Assembly (NCBI GenBank): GCA_955652025.1
Contig: CATPAO010000325.1
Location: 1 to 16,440, forward strand
DNA from: Casimicrobiaceae bacterium
GTDB lineage: Bacteria > Pseudomonadota > Gammaproteobacteria > Burkholderiales > Casimicrobiaceae
Reading direction: 5' to 3'
DNA length: 16,440 bases
Every line of letters starts with the position of its first letter. Within the stretch, counting starts at the first letter, position 1. Under the pieces are notes generated by a model. It was not told the DNA's origin. It did not search any database and saw only the letters and a list, made by a program, of their open reading frames with translations. This document shows, piece after piece, positions 1 through 7,675 of this stretch. The position numbers were made by a program, and so were the translations under genes.

Positions 1-106
1 CCAGGCCTTCGCGGTCGGGATCCTCGCCGAGCGCCACCAGCATCTCGCGGACCAACGCGCGGATACGCTCGGTGTCGGCGGTGAGCGCTGTCTTCTTTCG
101 CGTCAT
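1..106 (-). CDS. folE: GTP cyclohydrolase I, N-terminal part (runs off the window)
   Basis: The first 35 codons of a minus-strand gene are present; the rest lies beyond base 1. The visible protein ends in LVREMLVALGEDPDREGL, which matches the opening helix and the GEDP-REGL signature found just before the conserved TP-R segment of FolE. The family converts GTP to 7,8-dihydroneopterin triphosphate, the first step of tetrahydrofolate synthesis, in the cytoplasm. The ATG at 106-104 lies 4 bases after the stop of the DUF1631 gene and has no strong Shine-Dalgarno of its own, so translation is probably coupled to that gene. The catalytic zinc-binding residues are not in view, so integrity cannot be judged. 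The family call rests on a short but characteristic segment. Confidence 0.85.
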   Translation of the reverse strand, partial: MTRKKTALTADTERIRALVREMLVALGEDPDREGL

Positions 107-110
107 GCCG

Positions 111-2417
111 TCAGACGGCAAAATCCGCGGGTTCGCCTTCTCCCGGCGAGCGCCGCGCCGCGAGCGCGTTGAGTGCGGAGCTGACGGCGCGGTCGAACAA
201 CGGCACCGGCTCGAGGATCAGCGCGACGCGCCCGGTGAGAAGGGCCTGCGCGAGCTCTTCGGGCGTATAGATGAAGACGTTCAGCCCCGACCGGCTGGCG
301 AAAATGTAAGACATGCGCAGCGTCCCCTTCCACACGAGCCGGGCGCTGATCGAAGCGCGCTCGGTCTGGAACGCGAGCCAGGTACCGGGCACCATTTCGT
401 TGACGAAGTCGTGGATGCTCGCCTGTACGATGCTGGGCGATCCTCGTGCCTGCTGCGTTGCCGCAGCGCCCGCGAGGGCGGCGATCGCGGGTATAAGTGG
501 CGGTGGGCGCATCGCGTCCGCGGCCGCCGGCTTGATCGCGACGATGTGCAGTTGGTAGAGGTCTTCGAAGAACGTCTTGGCGCGATCCTCTTGGAGCCCG
601 ACCGCCCGGCAACCCTTGCGCAAGCCGCCGACCAGCGCCGGGATCATTTTTGCGAGGCGCGCCTTCTGCGCGGTGCGCTCCTTGGCCACGACGCTCCACA
701 ACAAATCGTCGAGCCGCGCAAGCGCCTCGCCGGCCGCAACGCTGGCCTCGCCGTGGTCTTTGCGCAACTGCGTCAGGTAATCCGCCCACGCCGTCTCGGC
801 GAAGCTTCGCACCGTGATGGGAACGTCGATGCCGGAGAGGCGATCGCGGATCAGTGCCCGGACGCGGCCACGATCCGATTCATCCTTTTCCGTCGCGGCC
901 GCCGATTGGGTATCGGCGCCGATGGCTCTAGCCGTCTTGTGGAGCTCGTTGTGCGCAAACTGCAGGAGCTGCGCGTCGGCCTCGTCGAACACCGAAATAT
1001 CGATCTCGAAGCGGAGGCAAATGTCGTTGGTGATGTCGGTCGCGAGCGCTTCCAGCGCGCCGCAGTAGGCCGGGTCGTCGGTCGCGCCCACCGTCGCGGC
1101 CGCGAGGTGGTCGAGCACCCGCCGCGCGGCATTCTTGGTATCGTGGAAAAACCCCGGATCGATCAGCGCCGCCTTGAGAATCGGGATCTGCAGCCGGCCG
1201 AGCAATGGACGAAGCCGGTCGGGAATCGATGGATCGCGGAACACGTACTCGAACAACAACGCCACGACGTCGAGCGTCGTCTGCTCGGCCGGACTCGCGA
1301 CCGCGGCGCCCAACATCTCGCGCGCATACGGGACGAGATTGCGGGGTAGCGTGGCGCCGGGTTGAGCACCGAACGAATGCTCCGCCTCGCGCAGGATTTC
1401 GGTCGGCAGGTCGAGGCGCTGTAACGCGGTCAACGCCTTGATCGTCGGCGCCGTGCCACCAAGCGCCAGCAGCGGGTCGAGGTCGGGAAACGCGTCGTCG
1501 GCGGCATGTCCGGTGGCATGTCGGGCGGAATCGGCCGCGGCCGGCGGTCGTGATGCTGCAAGCGCGGACAGCGCGGCGACGATCGTCGCGGCAGGCAGCG
1601 CGTTTCGATCGAAATGCGCGCCCGGAATCGATCCGCCGCTCCCGGCGGCACCGCTCATGCCCGCGTTCGCCAGCAGCCGTTTGAAAGCCGGCAAAAGCTC
1701 GGTGTCCTCGGCGGGCCGCAACTCGCTCCGCGCGCGGAGCGCCGCGTTGATCTCGGGAAGAATTTCGTGGTCGGCAAGCAACCGATTCAACGAGATATAG
1801 ATCTTGTTCACGCCCGGCGTGATGTCGGTGAGCATCCGCTCCATCAGCGGCCGCCAGATCCGCGGATCCGGATAAATCGCGCGCGACGTGACGCCGATCG
1901 CATCGACGACGTACGCCGGCGCGAACGGATTGTCGATGTCGACGGCGTGGCGGTCGGGCGCCAGCGCCGCGAATCGCTGATTGAGGGCCGCGACATCGCG
2001 CCGGGTATAACGGACGAGGTGCTGCATCGCATCGACCAACGCCGCCTGCTTGGTGTGATCGAAGTCGGTGAGCATCTTGACGTTGAGGCCGGCAGCGCCG
2101 GCGTCCGGCCTCCGCCCCTTGCGCCGCTGCCCGGCGACCCGCCGATCGTAGAGCTCGTCGATCGTGCGTCCGAATCGCTCGATCCAATCGCCGCGCCGCG
2201 CCTTGAACGCCTCGACCTCATGGTCGGCAATGTGGCTGTTCCATTCGAACAGGTCGGTGGCCATGTCGAGCGACGCACGCGCCATATCGATCAGCCGCGC
2301 CTTGTATTGCGCAAAGCATTCGCGGAGCAGCGCGCGCGCCTCCGCCGATCCCAGGCGCGAGCCGATCCCGGCGGTGTCCGCGAACAGCGGCGGGGTGGCG
2401 GTGGGGAGCTCGGGCAT
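111..2417 (-). CDS. DUF1631 family protein
   Basis: A 768-residue, mostly helical, soluble-looking protein with no signal peptide or membrane span. It resembles the DUF1631 family of beta- and gammaproteobacteria, sometimes mislabelled thymidine phosphorylase. Support comes from the length, from the N-terminal helical region (around residues 25-100, with FEWNSHIADHEVEAF), and from the C-terminal segment around 675-735 (GTWLAFQ, then LVWKGTLRMSYIFASRSG), which looks like the PilZ-like beta module reported at the end of this family. An Ala-rich, probably disordered stretch sits near residues 255-310. The biochemical role of the family is unknown, and I do not claim cyclic-di-GMP binding. The ATG at 2417 follows the DUF3301 stop by 56 bases; the stop is 4 bases from the folE start, which suggests one transcript. 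No clear Shine-Dalgarno precedes the start. Confidence 0.8.
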   Translation of the reverse strand: MPELPTATPPLFADTAGIGSRLGSAEARALLRECFAQYKARLIDMARASLDMATDLFEWNSHIADHEVEAFKARRGDWIERFGRTIDELYDRRVAGQRRKGRRPDAGAAGLNVKMLTDFDHTKQAALVDAMQHLVRYTRRDVAALNQRFAALAPDRHAVDIDNPFAPAYVVDAIGVTSRAIYPDPRIWRPLMERMLTDITPGVNKIYISLNRLLADHEILPEINAALRARSELRPAEDTELLPAFKRLLANAGMSGAAGSGGSIPGAHFDRNALPAATIVAALSALAASRPPAAADSARHATGHAADDAFPDLDPLLALGGTAPTIKALTALQRLDLPTEILREAEHSFGAQPGATLPRNLVPYAREMLGAAVASPAEQTTLDVVALLFEYVFRDPSIPDRLRPLLGRLQIPILKAALIDPGFFHDTKNAARRVLDHLAAATVGATDDPAYCGALEALATDITNDICLRFEIDISVFDEADAQLLQFAHNELHKTARAIGADTQSAAATEKDESDRGRVRALIRDRLSGIDVPITVRSFAETAWADYLTQLRKDHGEASVAAGEALARLDDLLWSVVAKERTAQKARLAKMIPALVGGLRKGCRAVGLQEDRAKTFFEDLYQLHIVAIKPAAADAMRPPPLIPAIAALAGAAATQQARGSPSIVQASIHDFVNEMVPGTWLAFQTERASISARLVWKGTLRMSYIFASRSGLNVFIYTPEELAQALLTGRVALILEPVPLFDRAVSSALNALAARRSPGEGEPADFAV

Positions 2418-2441
2418 GGGAATTGGGGCGCGACTTCGCCT

Positions 2442-2451
2442 ATTCTAACGG
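2442..2451 (-). promoter_or_regulatory. Possible -10 element upstream of the DUF1631 gene (CCGTTAGAAT)
   Basis: Read on the minus strand this is CCGTTAGAAT, containing the -10-like hexamer TAGAAT 25 bases upstream of the DUF1631 ATG. The same 10-mer occurs upstream of the SDR gene at 9071-9080. No good -35 hexamer lies at the usual distance, so this is a weak promoter candidate within the DUF3301-DUF1631 gap. Confidence 0.25.
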
Positions 2452-2473
2452 GTTGCCTTGGCCGGGCGGTGAG

Positions 2474-2782
2474 TCACATCACGCGGTAGGGCTCGAGTTG
2501 CAGCGATTCGACGTCGGTGCCCAGCATTACGATGCTGCCCGCGCGACGGTTGGCGCCGTCTTCGGAGAACTCGAAACGGTAGGTGCGACGCAGCGTCGCG
2601 TGGCCCGCCGCGTCGCGCGCGACGCGTATGCGCGCGCCTTGCACGGTGAAGTCGAGGAATTGCAGGCCTTGCCGATCGCACGCGGCGCGGGCAAAGGCAA
2701 TGGCGGCTTCGCGCGCACGGAGCGCGGCGAACGCAAACCAGCCGAACGAAGCCAGAGCGAGCAGCAGGGCAAGTTCCCACAT
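2474..2782 (-). CDS. DUF3301 family small membrane protein
   Basis: A 102-residue protein starting MWELALLLALASFGWFAFAA. It has one N-terminal hydrophobic helix (about residues 3-21) followed by a roughly 80-residue soluble domain containing FLDFTVQGARIRVARD and RRTYRFEFSEDGANRRAGSIV. This arrangement, a membrane anchor followed by CDRQGLQFLD, matches the DUF3301 family, for which no function is established. The frame is open far upstream, but the family starts at the methionine directly before the hydrophobic helix, so the ATG at 2782-2780 is used here; anything longer would overlap the helicase gene in antisense. It is probably the first gene of an operon with the DUF1631 protein and folE. 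The conserved YRFEF-ED-G segment makes the family call fairly secure. Confidence 0.8.
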   Translation of the reverse strand: MWELALLLALASFGWFAFAALRAREAAIAFARAACDRQGLQFLDFTVQGARIRVARDAAGHATLRRTYRFEFSEDGANRRAGSIVMLGTDVESLQLEPYRVM

Positions 2783-2950
2783 AGGTCGGACCGCCGATGC
2801 GGCAGATGCGCGAGGTGCGAAGCGAGAGGTCCAGGCGGAGTTTGCGACGCAATGGGGGTTTCGCAACCCCCCCGGACGATCGGCGGGTCGGCGCGGACCC
2901 GCCATCGAAGGTGTTGCGACGCCGGTCGTCACCCCGCCGCACCGCAACGC

Positions 2951-2959
2951 TGCTATAGT
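2951..2959 (+). promoter_or_regulatory. Extended -10 promoter candidate for the helicase gene
   Basis: The sequence TGCTATAGT fits an extended -10 (TGnTATAAT) with one mismatch. No recognisable -35 lies 17 bases upstream, which is tolerated by extended -10 promoters. It would give a leader of roughly 120 bases before the ATG at 3089, containing the hairpin at 3040-3075. Confidence 0.4.
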
Positions 2960-3039
2960 TCGCCACCCGGCATAGGTTCCAGTCCTTCTCGCCGCTGTCG
3001 ATTCCGACCTTCTGCAGTGCCTTCGTTTTGGCTCTAGAC

Positions 3040-3075
3040 TGGCCTCCCCAACCGGGGTGACAGGCCAACGTTTTT
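3040..3075 (+). terminator. Terminator-like hairpin in the helicase leader (possible attenuator)
   Basis: TGGCCT at 3040-3045 pairs with AGGCCA at 3062-3067, and CCCC at 3046-3049 pairs with GGGG at 3054-3057 across an AACC loop; TGAC is bulged on the 3' side. Three bases later a run of five T residues begins (3071-3075). The structure ends 13 bases before the helicase ATG. It could terminate transcription entering from upstream or attenuate the helicase transcript. The offset T run weakens the terminator reading. Confidence 0.4.
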
Positions 3076-3088
3076 CGAGAAAGCTTTC

Positions 3089-4522
3089 ATGTCCTTCTCC
3101 AAGCTCGGCTTGTCCGACGCGCTTGTGCGCGCCGTTACCGAACACGGTTATATCGCACCCACGCCGGTGCAGACGCAGGCGATCCCTGCCGTACTCGCCG
3201 GGGGCGACCTCCTTGCCGGCGCGCAGACCGGGACCGGCAAGACGGCCGGATTCGTGCTGCCGATGCTGCAGCGGTTGTCGCAGCCGGCCCCGGCTGCGAC
3301 GGCGCGATCGCCGGTCCGTACGATTCGTGCGCTGATTCTGACGCCGACGCGCGAGCTCGCGGCCCAGGTCGAGGAGTCGGTGCGCGTTTATTTTAAGTAT
3401 TCTTAGATCACGTAGATGTTGATATTGGGCGGCGTCGGCAGCCACCCGCAGATTGCGCAATTGAAGCGGGGCGTCGACATTCTCGTCGCCACGCCCGGCC
3501 GCCTGCTCGACCTCGCGGGCCAGCGCGCAGTCAATCTTTCGCGCGTGGAAATGCTCGTGCTCGACGAGGCGGACCGGATGCTCGACATGGGCTTCATCCG
3601 CGACATCAAGCGCATCCTCGCGCTGCTTCCCCGGCACCGGCAGAACCTCTTGTTCTCGGCGACGTTCTCGGACGAAATCAAGGAGCTTGCCGACACTCTT
3701 TTGAACGCGCCGGCGATGATCGAGGTCGCGCGGCGCAATTCCACCGTCGAATTGACCGAGCAGAAAGTGCATCCGGTGGACCGCGACCGCAAGCGCGAAT
3801 TATTGTCGCATCTCATCCGGACCGAGCGGTGGCAACAGGTGCTGGTGTTCACGCGGACGAAGCACGGCGCGAACAAGCTGACCGAACAGCTCGGTCACGA
3901 CGGAATCGCCGCGCTCGCGATTCACGGCAACAAGAGCCAATCGGCGCGCACGCGCGCGCTCGCCGAGTTCAAGGAGGGCGGGCTCACCGTGCTGGTCGCC
4001 ACCGACATCGCCGCACGCGGCATCGACATCGACCAATTGCCGCACGTCGTCAACTACGATATGCCTAACGTTCCCGAGGACTACGTGCACCGCATCGGCC
4101 GCACCGGTCGCGCCGGCGCGACTGGCGAGGCGGTGTCGCTCGTCTCCGTCGACGAACGCGCATTTCTTCGCGACATCGAGAAGCTCATCAAGCGCGTGAT
4201 TCCGCAGCAGGTAGTGCCGGGCTTCGCACCCGATCCCAACGCGCGTGCGCAACCGACCGCGGAGCGGGGTCGGCGCGCCCCGCATCCGAGCGCGGCGCGT
4301 GGTGTGCGCGCGCATGCAGCGCCCGGCGCGAACGCCCGTAAGCTGCACGATGCCTCCGCCCGGGGCAGGCACCGCGAAGGGTCGGCAAGCTCGCGCACGC
4401 CGCACACGCGGCGTACCGGAGAAGCCGCGGCGCCGATGCCGAAGGGCGCGCCGTCGCCGGTACCGCGAGCGGCGGGAAGCAAACCACCCACCGTGCACCG
4501 ATTCGGTGGCCGCAAGCGGTAG
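3089..4522 (+). pseudogene. rhlE: RhlE-type DEAD-box RNA helicase interrupted by two in-frame amber codons
   Basis: One reading frame of 478 codons carries a complete RhlE-like ATP-dependent RNA helicase: Q motif near residues 3-28, Walker A AQTGTGKT (45-52), motif Ia PTREL (86-90), [12 protein letters not shown] box (159-162), SAT (190-192), [24 protein letters not shown] and HRIGRTGR, then a basic Arg/Ala/Pro-rich tail of about 100 residues typical of RhlE. The frame is broken by TAG at 3404-3406 and TAG at 3413-3415. No base is gained or lost: spacing from the KY pair to GGVG matches the family. Read separately, the pieces are 3089-3406 (105 residues, Walker A side) and 3416-4522 (368 residues, from ATG 3416). 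Neither alone can be a helicase, because Walker A and the DEAD box are separated. Family members act in ribosome assembly and RNA turnover, often in the cold. This may be a recent lesion, a sequence error or, less likely, readthrough. A weak GAGAAAG precedes the ATG. Confidence 0.85.
3386..3427 (+). other. AT-rich patch inside the helicase gene
   Basis: Only 11 of these 42 bases are G or C, whereas the flanking coding sequence is strongly GC-rich. The patch contains both amber codons and encodes residues (VYFKYS, IT, MLIL) that diverge from the usual RhlE sequence while keeping length and frame. Substitutions appear clustered rather than spread over the gene, as expected of a local consensus error or localised hypermutation. 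Confidence 0.7.
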
Positions 4523-4586
4523 CTGCGTCCCGCTGCCCTTTGAATTGCACAAATCGGCCGGACCGTGGATTCCAGCGTACCCCGTC

Positions 4587-5096
4587 ATGCGCACTGAGCG
4601 AATCCGCGGCGCAACCGCTTGGACGTGGCTCGACCGGACCGAGCGCGCGATCGTCGTCGGTGCATCGATACTCGTGCTGCCGGTTTCGCTGCTCCTGTTC
4701 CTGCAATGGCCGTTGCGCGATTGGCTGCAGGCGTATTCGCGCGAAGCCAACGATCTCGCGCAGATCCTGTTCGCGATCTATGTCGGCGTCGCCATCACTG
4801 CCGCGACGCGCGCGCACGCGCACCTCGCCGCCGACAACGCCGCGCGACGGTTCGGTTCCCGCACGCGTCGCATTCTGACGCGAGTTGCCGCCGGCGCGGT
4901 GCTGTTGCCATGGTCGGCGTTCGTGCTCTACGCCGGCTTCGGGAGTCTCGTGCAGTCGGTGGGCCAGCTCGAGGGATTTCCCGAAACGTTTAATCCGGGT
5001 TACTTCCTGATCAGGATCGCGCTGGCGTTGCTCGCGCTCCTCGTGTTATTGCGCGCGCTGCGCGATATGTTGGCGCCGACACTGTCGGACGAATGA
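4587..5096 (+). CDS. TRAP transporter small membrane subunit (DctQ-like)
   Basis: A 169-residue protein with four predicted membrane helices at about residues 21-41, 56-74, 99-119 and 138-158. The size and four-helix layout, together with its position directly before a DctM-type protein, identify it as the small permease (DctQ) of a tripartite ATP-independent periplasmic transporter. Such systems import organic acids using an ion gradient and a periplasmic binding protein. Primary sequence similarity in DctQ is low, so the call leans on topology and context. The ATG at 4587 is the first good start after the helicase stop; the frame is open further upstream, but that part overlaps the helicase tail in another frame. 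The stop overlaps the start of the large subunit (ATGA). No strong Shine-Dalgarno is seen. The substrate is unknown. Confidence 0.75.
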   Translation: MRTERIRGATAWTWLDRTERAIVVGASILVLPVSLLLFLQWPLRDWLQAYSREANDLAQILFAIYVGVAITAATRAHAHLAADNAARRFGSRTRRILTRVAAGAVLLPWSAFVLYAGFGSLVQSVGQLEGFPETFNPGYFLIRIALALLALLVLLRALRDMLAPTLSDE

Positions 5097-6544
5097 CCGG
5101 GTCCGCGGGCCTCGTGATGCTGGGCGCGGTGGCGGTGCTGCTGATCGCGACCGGGCTCCCTGCATGGATCGTGCTGATCGGCGTGGCGCTCGCATCCGCT
5201 CTGGGGGGCCTGGCGTGCGGCGTCTTCGCGCTGCCGATCCTGACCGCGATTCCGGCGCGGCTCATCGGTCTCCTCGAGAACGATTTATTGCAGGCGCTTC
5301 CGTTGTACGTGCTGATGGGCGCGCTCTTGCATCATCTACCCCTCGCGCAGACGTTGTATCGCGTCGGGAACTATGCGCTCCACCGCTCCGGCGCCGGGCC
5401 GGCGCTCGCCGGCCTCGGCTTGGGCGCGCTGCTCGCTCCGATGAACGGCTCGGTCGGCGCAAGCGTCGCCATGCTCGGCCGCACGGTGCTGCCGCGGCTC
5501 GACGAAGCGGGCCTGCCGGCGCCGCGGAGCGCGGCGCTGGTCTGTGTGGCGAGCACGCTCGGCGTCGTCGTCCCGCCGTCGCTCGTCCTGATCCTGCTCG
5601 CGGACGCGATGATGCGTGCGCACACCGAAGCGACGAATGCGACGGGCGCGGCGGTGCGGGTCGTGAACACGCAGGACATCTTCGCCGGTGCGCTTCTCCC
5701 CGCGGCGGCGCTGCTCGCGCTCTATGCCCTCGTCGCGTGGTCGGCGAACCGGCGTCCCATACGAGCAGTGGACCGGCCAGCGCGGCCGACCGCGCGCGAA
5801 TGGATCGTCGCGCTGCTGACGGCGAGCTTCATCGTCGGCCTGCTGCTTAGCGTGACGCTCGGTTATCTGTATGCGGTCGAAGCCGCGGCGGCCGGCGGTG
5901 TCGCGCTCGCCTTGTCCGGCGTCGCAACGCGGACATTGACGCGGCGCGTCTTGCGGGCGGTGCTCGCGGACACGATCGCGGTGACCGGCGCGCTGTTCGC
6001 GCTTCTGGTGGGGGCGACGACGTTCACGCTCGTCGTGCGCGCGTACGGGACGGATCGTTGGATTGCCGCCGCGTTGGCCGCCGTGCCGGGCGGCGCGCCG
6101 GTGATGCTTGCGATCGTGCTCGCGAGCCTGGGTCTGTGCGCGCTCGTGCTCGACGCGTTCGAGCTGATTTTCGTCGTCGTCCCCATATTGATGCCGCCAT
6201 TGTTGACGCAGGAGCCCGATGCGACGTGGGTCTCGGTGCTCGTGCTGCTGATCCTCCAACTCGGCTTCGTGACACCGCCGTTCGGCTATGCGGTGCTGAT
6301 GATTCGCAAGCACTTGGCGCGTCCGGTTTCCACGCCCGGACTTGCGCGTTCGCTGGCGCCGTATTTCGTCGCGCAGCTCACCGTGCTCGCATTGACGCTC
6401 GCTCACCCAACGCTGGTCTGGCATCGCAACCCGAGCGAGCTCGGGACGACGCTGCCGGGCGCCGCACCGAACGATGACGATGCGCGCCGAATGCTGGAAC
6501 GGCAGTTGCAACCGCGCGACGACGGCGTGCCCGGCGCACGCTGA
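5093..6544 (+). CDS. TRAP transporter large membrane subunit (DctM-like)
   Basis: A 483-residue, very hydrophobic protein with roughly a dozen membrane segments. Family signatures are LQALPLYVLMGALL (the usual IPLFVLMG region), SVGASVAMLGRTVLPRLDEA (equivalent to the substrate- and ion-binding region after the first hairpin) and STLGVVVPPSLVLILLAD (the STLG-IIPPS motif). DctM is the ion-coupled transport subunit of TRAP systems in the inner membrane. The start overlaps the DctQ-like stop by four bases (ATGA), indicating translational coupling. The protein is longer than the usual 425-430 residues: it has an inserted loop near residues 178-200 and a hydrophilic C-terminal tail of about 50 residues rich in Asp, Arg and Pro. 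No DctP-type binding protein is present in the window, so it may lie elsewhere or be shared. The substrate cannot be inferred. Confidence 0.85.
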   Translation: MTGSAGLVMLGAVAVLLIATGLPAWIVLIGVALASALGGLACGVFALPILTAIPARLIGLLENDLLQALPLYVLMGALLHHLPLAQTLYRVGNYALHRSGAGPALAGLGLGALLAPMNGSVGASVAMLGRTVLPRLDEAGLPAPRSAALVCVASTLGVVVPPSLVLILLADAMMRAHTEATNATGAAVRVVNTQDIFAGALLPAAALLALYALVAWSANRRPIRAVDRPARPTAREWIVALLTASFIVGLLLSVTLGYLYAVEAAAAGGVALALSGVATRTLTRRVLRAVLADTIAVTGALFALLVGATTFTLVVRAYGTDRWIAAALAAVPGGAPVMLAIVLASLGLCALVLDAFELIFVVVPILMPPLLTQEPDATWVSVLVLLILQLGFVTPPFGYAVLMIRKHLARPVSTPGLARSLAPYFVAQLTVLALTLAHPTLVWHRNPSELGTTLPGAAPNDDDARRMLERQLQPRDDGVPGAR

Positions 6545-6651
6545 CCGCAATTCGCCTCGCGCACCAACTCAGAATCGGCTGCGCATGGCGTCAACTTGCG
6601 GGCGCCGATGTTTTGCGGCAGGCTTGATCCGATGACCGAGGGGAACAGGGA

Positions 6652-7515
6652 ATGAATTGCGCGATTTGCGGCAAGGACAATCAACCGGGGACGCGATTCT
6701 GCGTGCACTGCGGTGCGGCGCTCGCTGCGGCCCCGGCGGGAGCGGTGCTCACGACGGGCGTGTCGAGCGCAGCGCGGCCCGGAACGCCACCGGCGGCGCC
6801 TGTCCCACCGCCGCGACCGGCGCCGCCTCCGCCGTCGGTCACCGCCACCTTACCTCGACCCGTCGCTCCGGCGCCGAGTGTACCGGCGTACGACGTCGCC
6901 CCGAAAAAATTGAACGTCATTTTCTTGTTGCTCGGATTGGCGGCGCTGGTCGGCGTGGGCGGCTACATCGGCTACAAGGTGTTCGGCGTGCCCACGGACG
7001 TGCGCGATACCCTGTCGAAGGGCGAGGCGCCCCCGCTCATGCCGCCGACAACCGCCGCGCCTTCGAATGCAACGGGCGAGATGGCGAGGCCGGCGGAAGA
7101 CAAGACGACCGCGCCGCCCGTAGCCTCTCCGGCGCCACCCGCCAGCCCGCCCGAGGCCGACAAATCGCCGCCTGATACGACACCGAAGGTCGAGGCCAAG
7201 CCAGCGCCTCCGAAATCATCCGCCGCACCGAAGGATGCCCGCCCGCCGGCGTCCACACCGACGACGCAGCCGCTGTCGGCGGCTCAGGCGCCCGCTCCCC
7301 GAGCGGCCGGCGCCGGCAACGCTGCGTCGGAGGTCACACCACCGGCACAGGATCGTTGGGCGCAAATGGGCGACGAGCTACGCCAGTGCCAACGCGAAAG
7401 CTTCCTCTCCCGCGTGGTCTGCGACCAGCGCGTGCGCTTGCGGTTCTGCGACGGCTATTGGGGCAAAGTTGCCCAATGTCCCGGCGGCGTCGTCAATCCG
7501 GATCGGGGGCAATAG
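6652..7515 (+). CDS. Zinc-ribbon membrane protein with C-terminal four-cysteine domain (paralog A)
   Basis: A 287-residue protein. Residues 3-20 form a zinc ribbon (C3-x2-C6, C17-x2-C20). A Pro/Ala-rich linker follows, then one membrane helix at about 87-109 preceded by a Lys pair, then a long Pro/Ala/Lys linker, and finally a compact C-terminal domain from residue 234: DRW, Cys246, Cys257, Cys266, GYWG, and Cys276 in VAQCP. By the positive-inside rule the ribbon is probably cytoplasmic and the C-terminal domain periplasmic, where its cysteines could form two disulfides. The protein at 11500-12315 has the same order of parts and the same cysteine spacing. I recognise no named function. A good AGGGA Shine-Dalgarno lies just before the ATG. 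It looks monocistronic, with 107 bases separating it from the TRAP genes. Confidence 0.85.
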   Translation: MNCAICGKDNQPGTRFCVHCGAALAAAPAGAVLTTGVSSAARPGTPPAAPVPPPRPAPPPPSVTATLPRPVAPAPSVPAYDVAPKKLNVIFLLLGLAALVGVGGYIGYKVFGVPTDVRDTLSKGEAPPLMPPTTAAPSNATGEMARPAEDKTTAPPVASPAPPASPPEADKSPPDTTPKVEAKPAPPKSSAAPKDARPPASTPTTQPLSAAQAPAPRAAGAGNAASEVTPPAQDRWAQMGDELRQCQRESFLSRVVCDQRVRLRFCDGYWGKVAQCPGGVVNPDRGQ

Positions 7516-7675
7516 TGCGTCGCACCATCCCTCGGCGCCCGCGAAATTAGCGTCGTACTTTAGTACCCGGGTAATCCGCGTTCTGCCTACGGCGATTTCG
7601 GTGTTCGGCCGACCGCCAGCGGCTCCCGCATGGCGCAGCCTTGTGTTGACCGTATGGGGTTGGGGGCCGACGTCG

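Larger units (their letters stand above)
2783..3088. other. Divergent intergenic region between DUF3301 and the helicase
   Basis: This 306-base gap separates genes transcribed away from each other and should hold promoters for both. On the plus strand it contains an extended -10 (2951-2959) and a terminator-like hairpin (3040-3075). On the minus strand no convincing promoter was found. No credible coding sequence or RNA gene is visible. Confidence 0.6.

Noticed and set aside
72..1349. Long open frame on the plus strand opposite the DUF1631 gene
   Set aside because: It is Arg-rich with no family resemblance, and lies antisense to a well-supported coding gene; a GC-rich shadow frame.
2783..3772. 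Upstream extension of the DUF3301 frame on the minus strand
   Set aside because: It runs antisense through the helicase gene and precedes the conserved MWEL start with its membrane helix; no domain is recognisable in it.
3089..4522. Genome-wide reassignment of TAG as a sense codon
   Set aside because: TAG serves as the terminal stop of this same gene and of the genes ending at 7515, 12315 and 14244, each at the natural end of the protein.
5336..6550. Long minus-strand open frame opposite the DctM-like gene
   Set aside because: Highly charged Arg/Gln/His-rich translation, typical of the reverse complement of a GC-rich membrane protein gene.
7555..7566. Small palindrome GTAC-TTTA-GTAC after paralog A
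   Set aside because: A 4-base stem with no T run is too weak for a terminator, and nothing links it to an operator.
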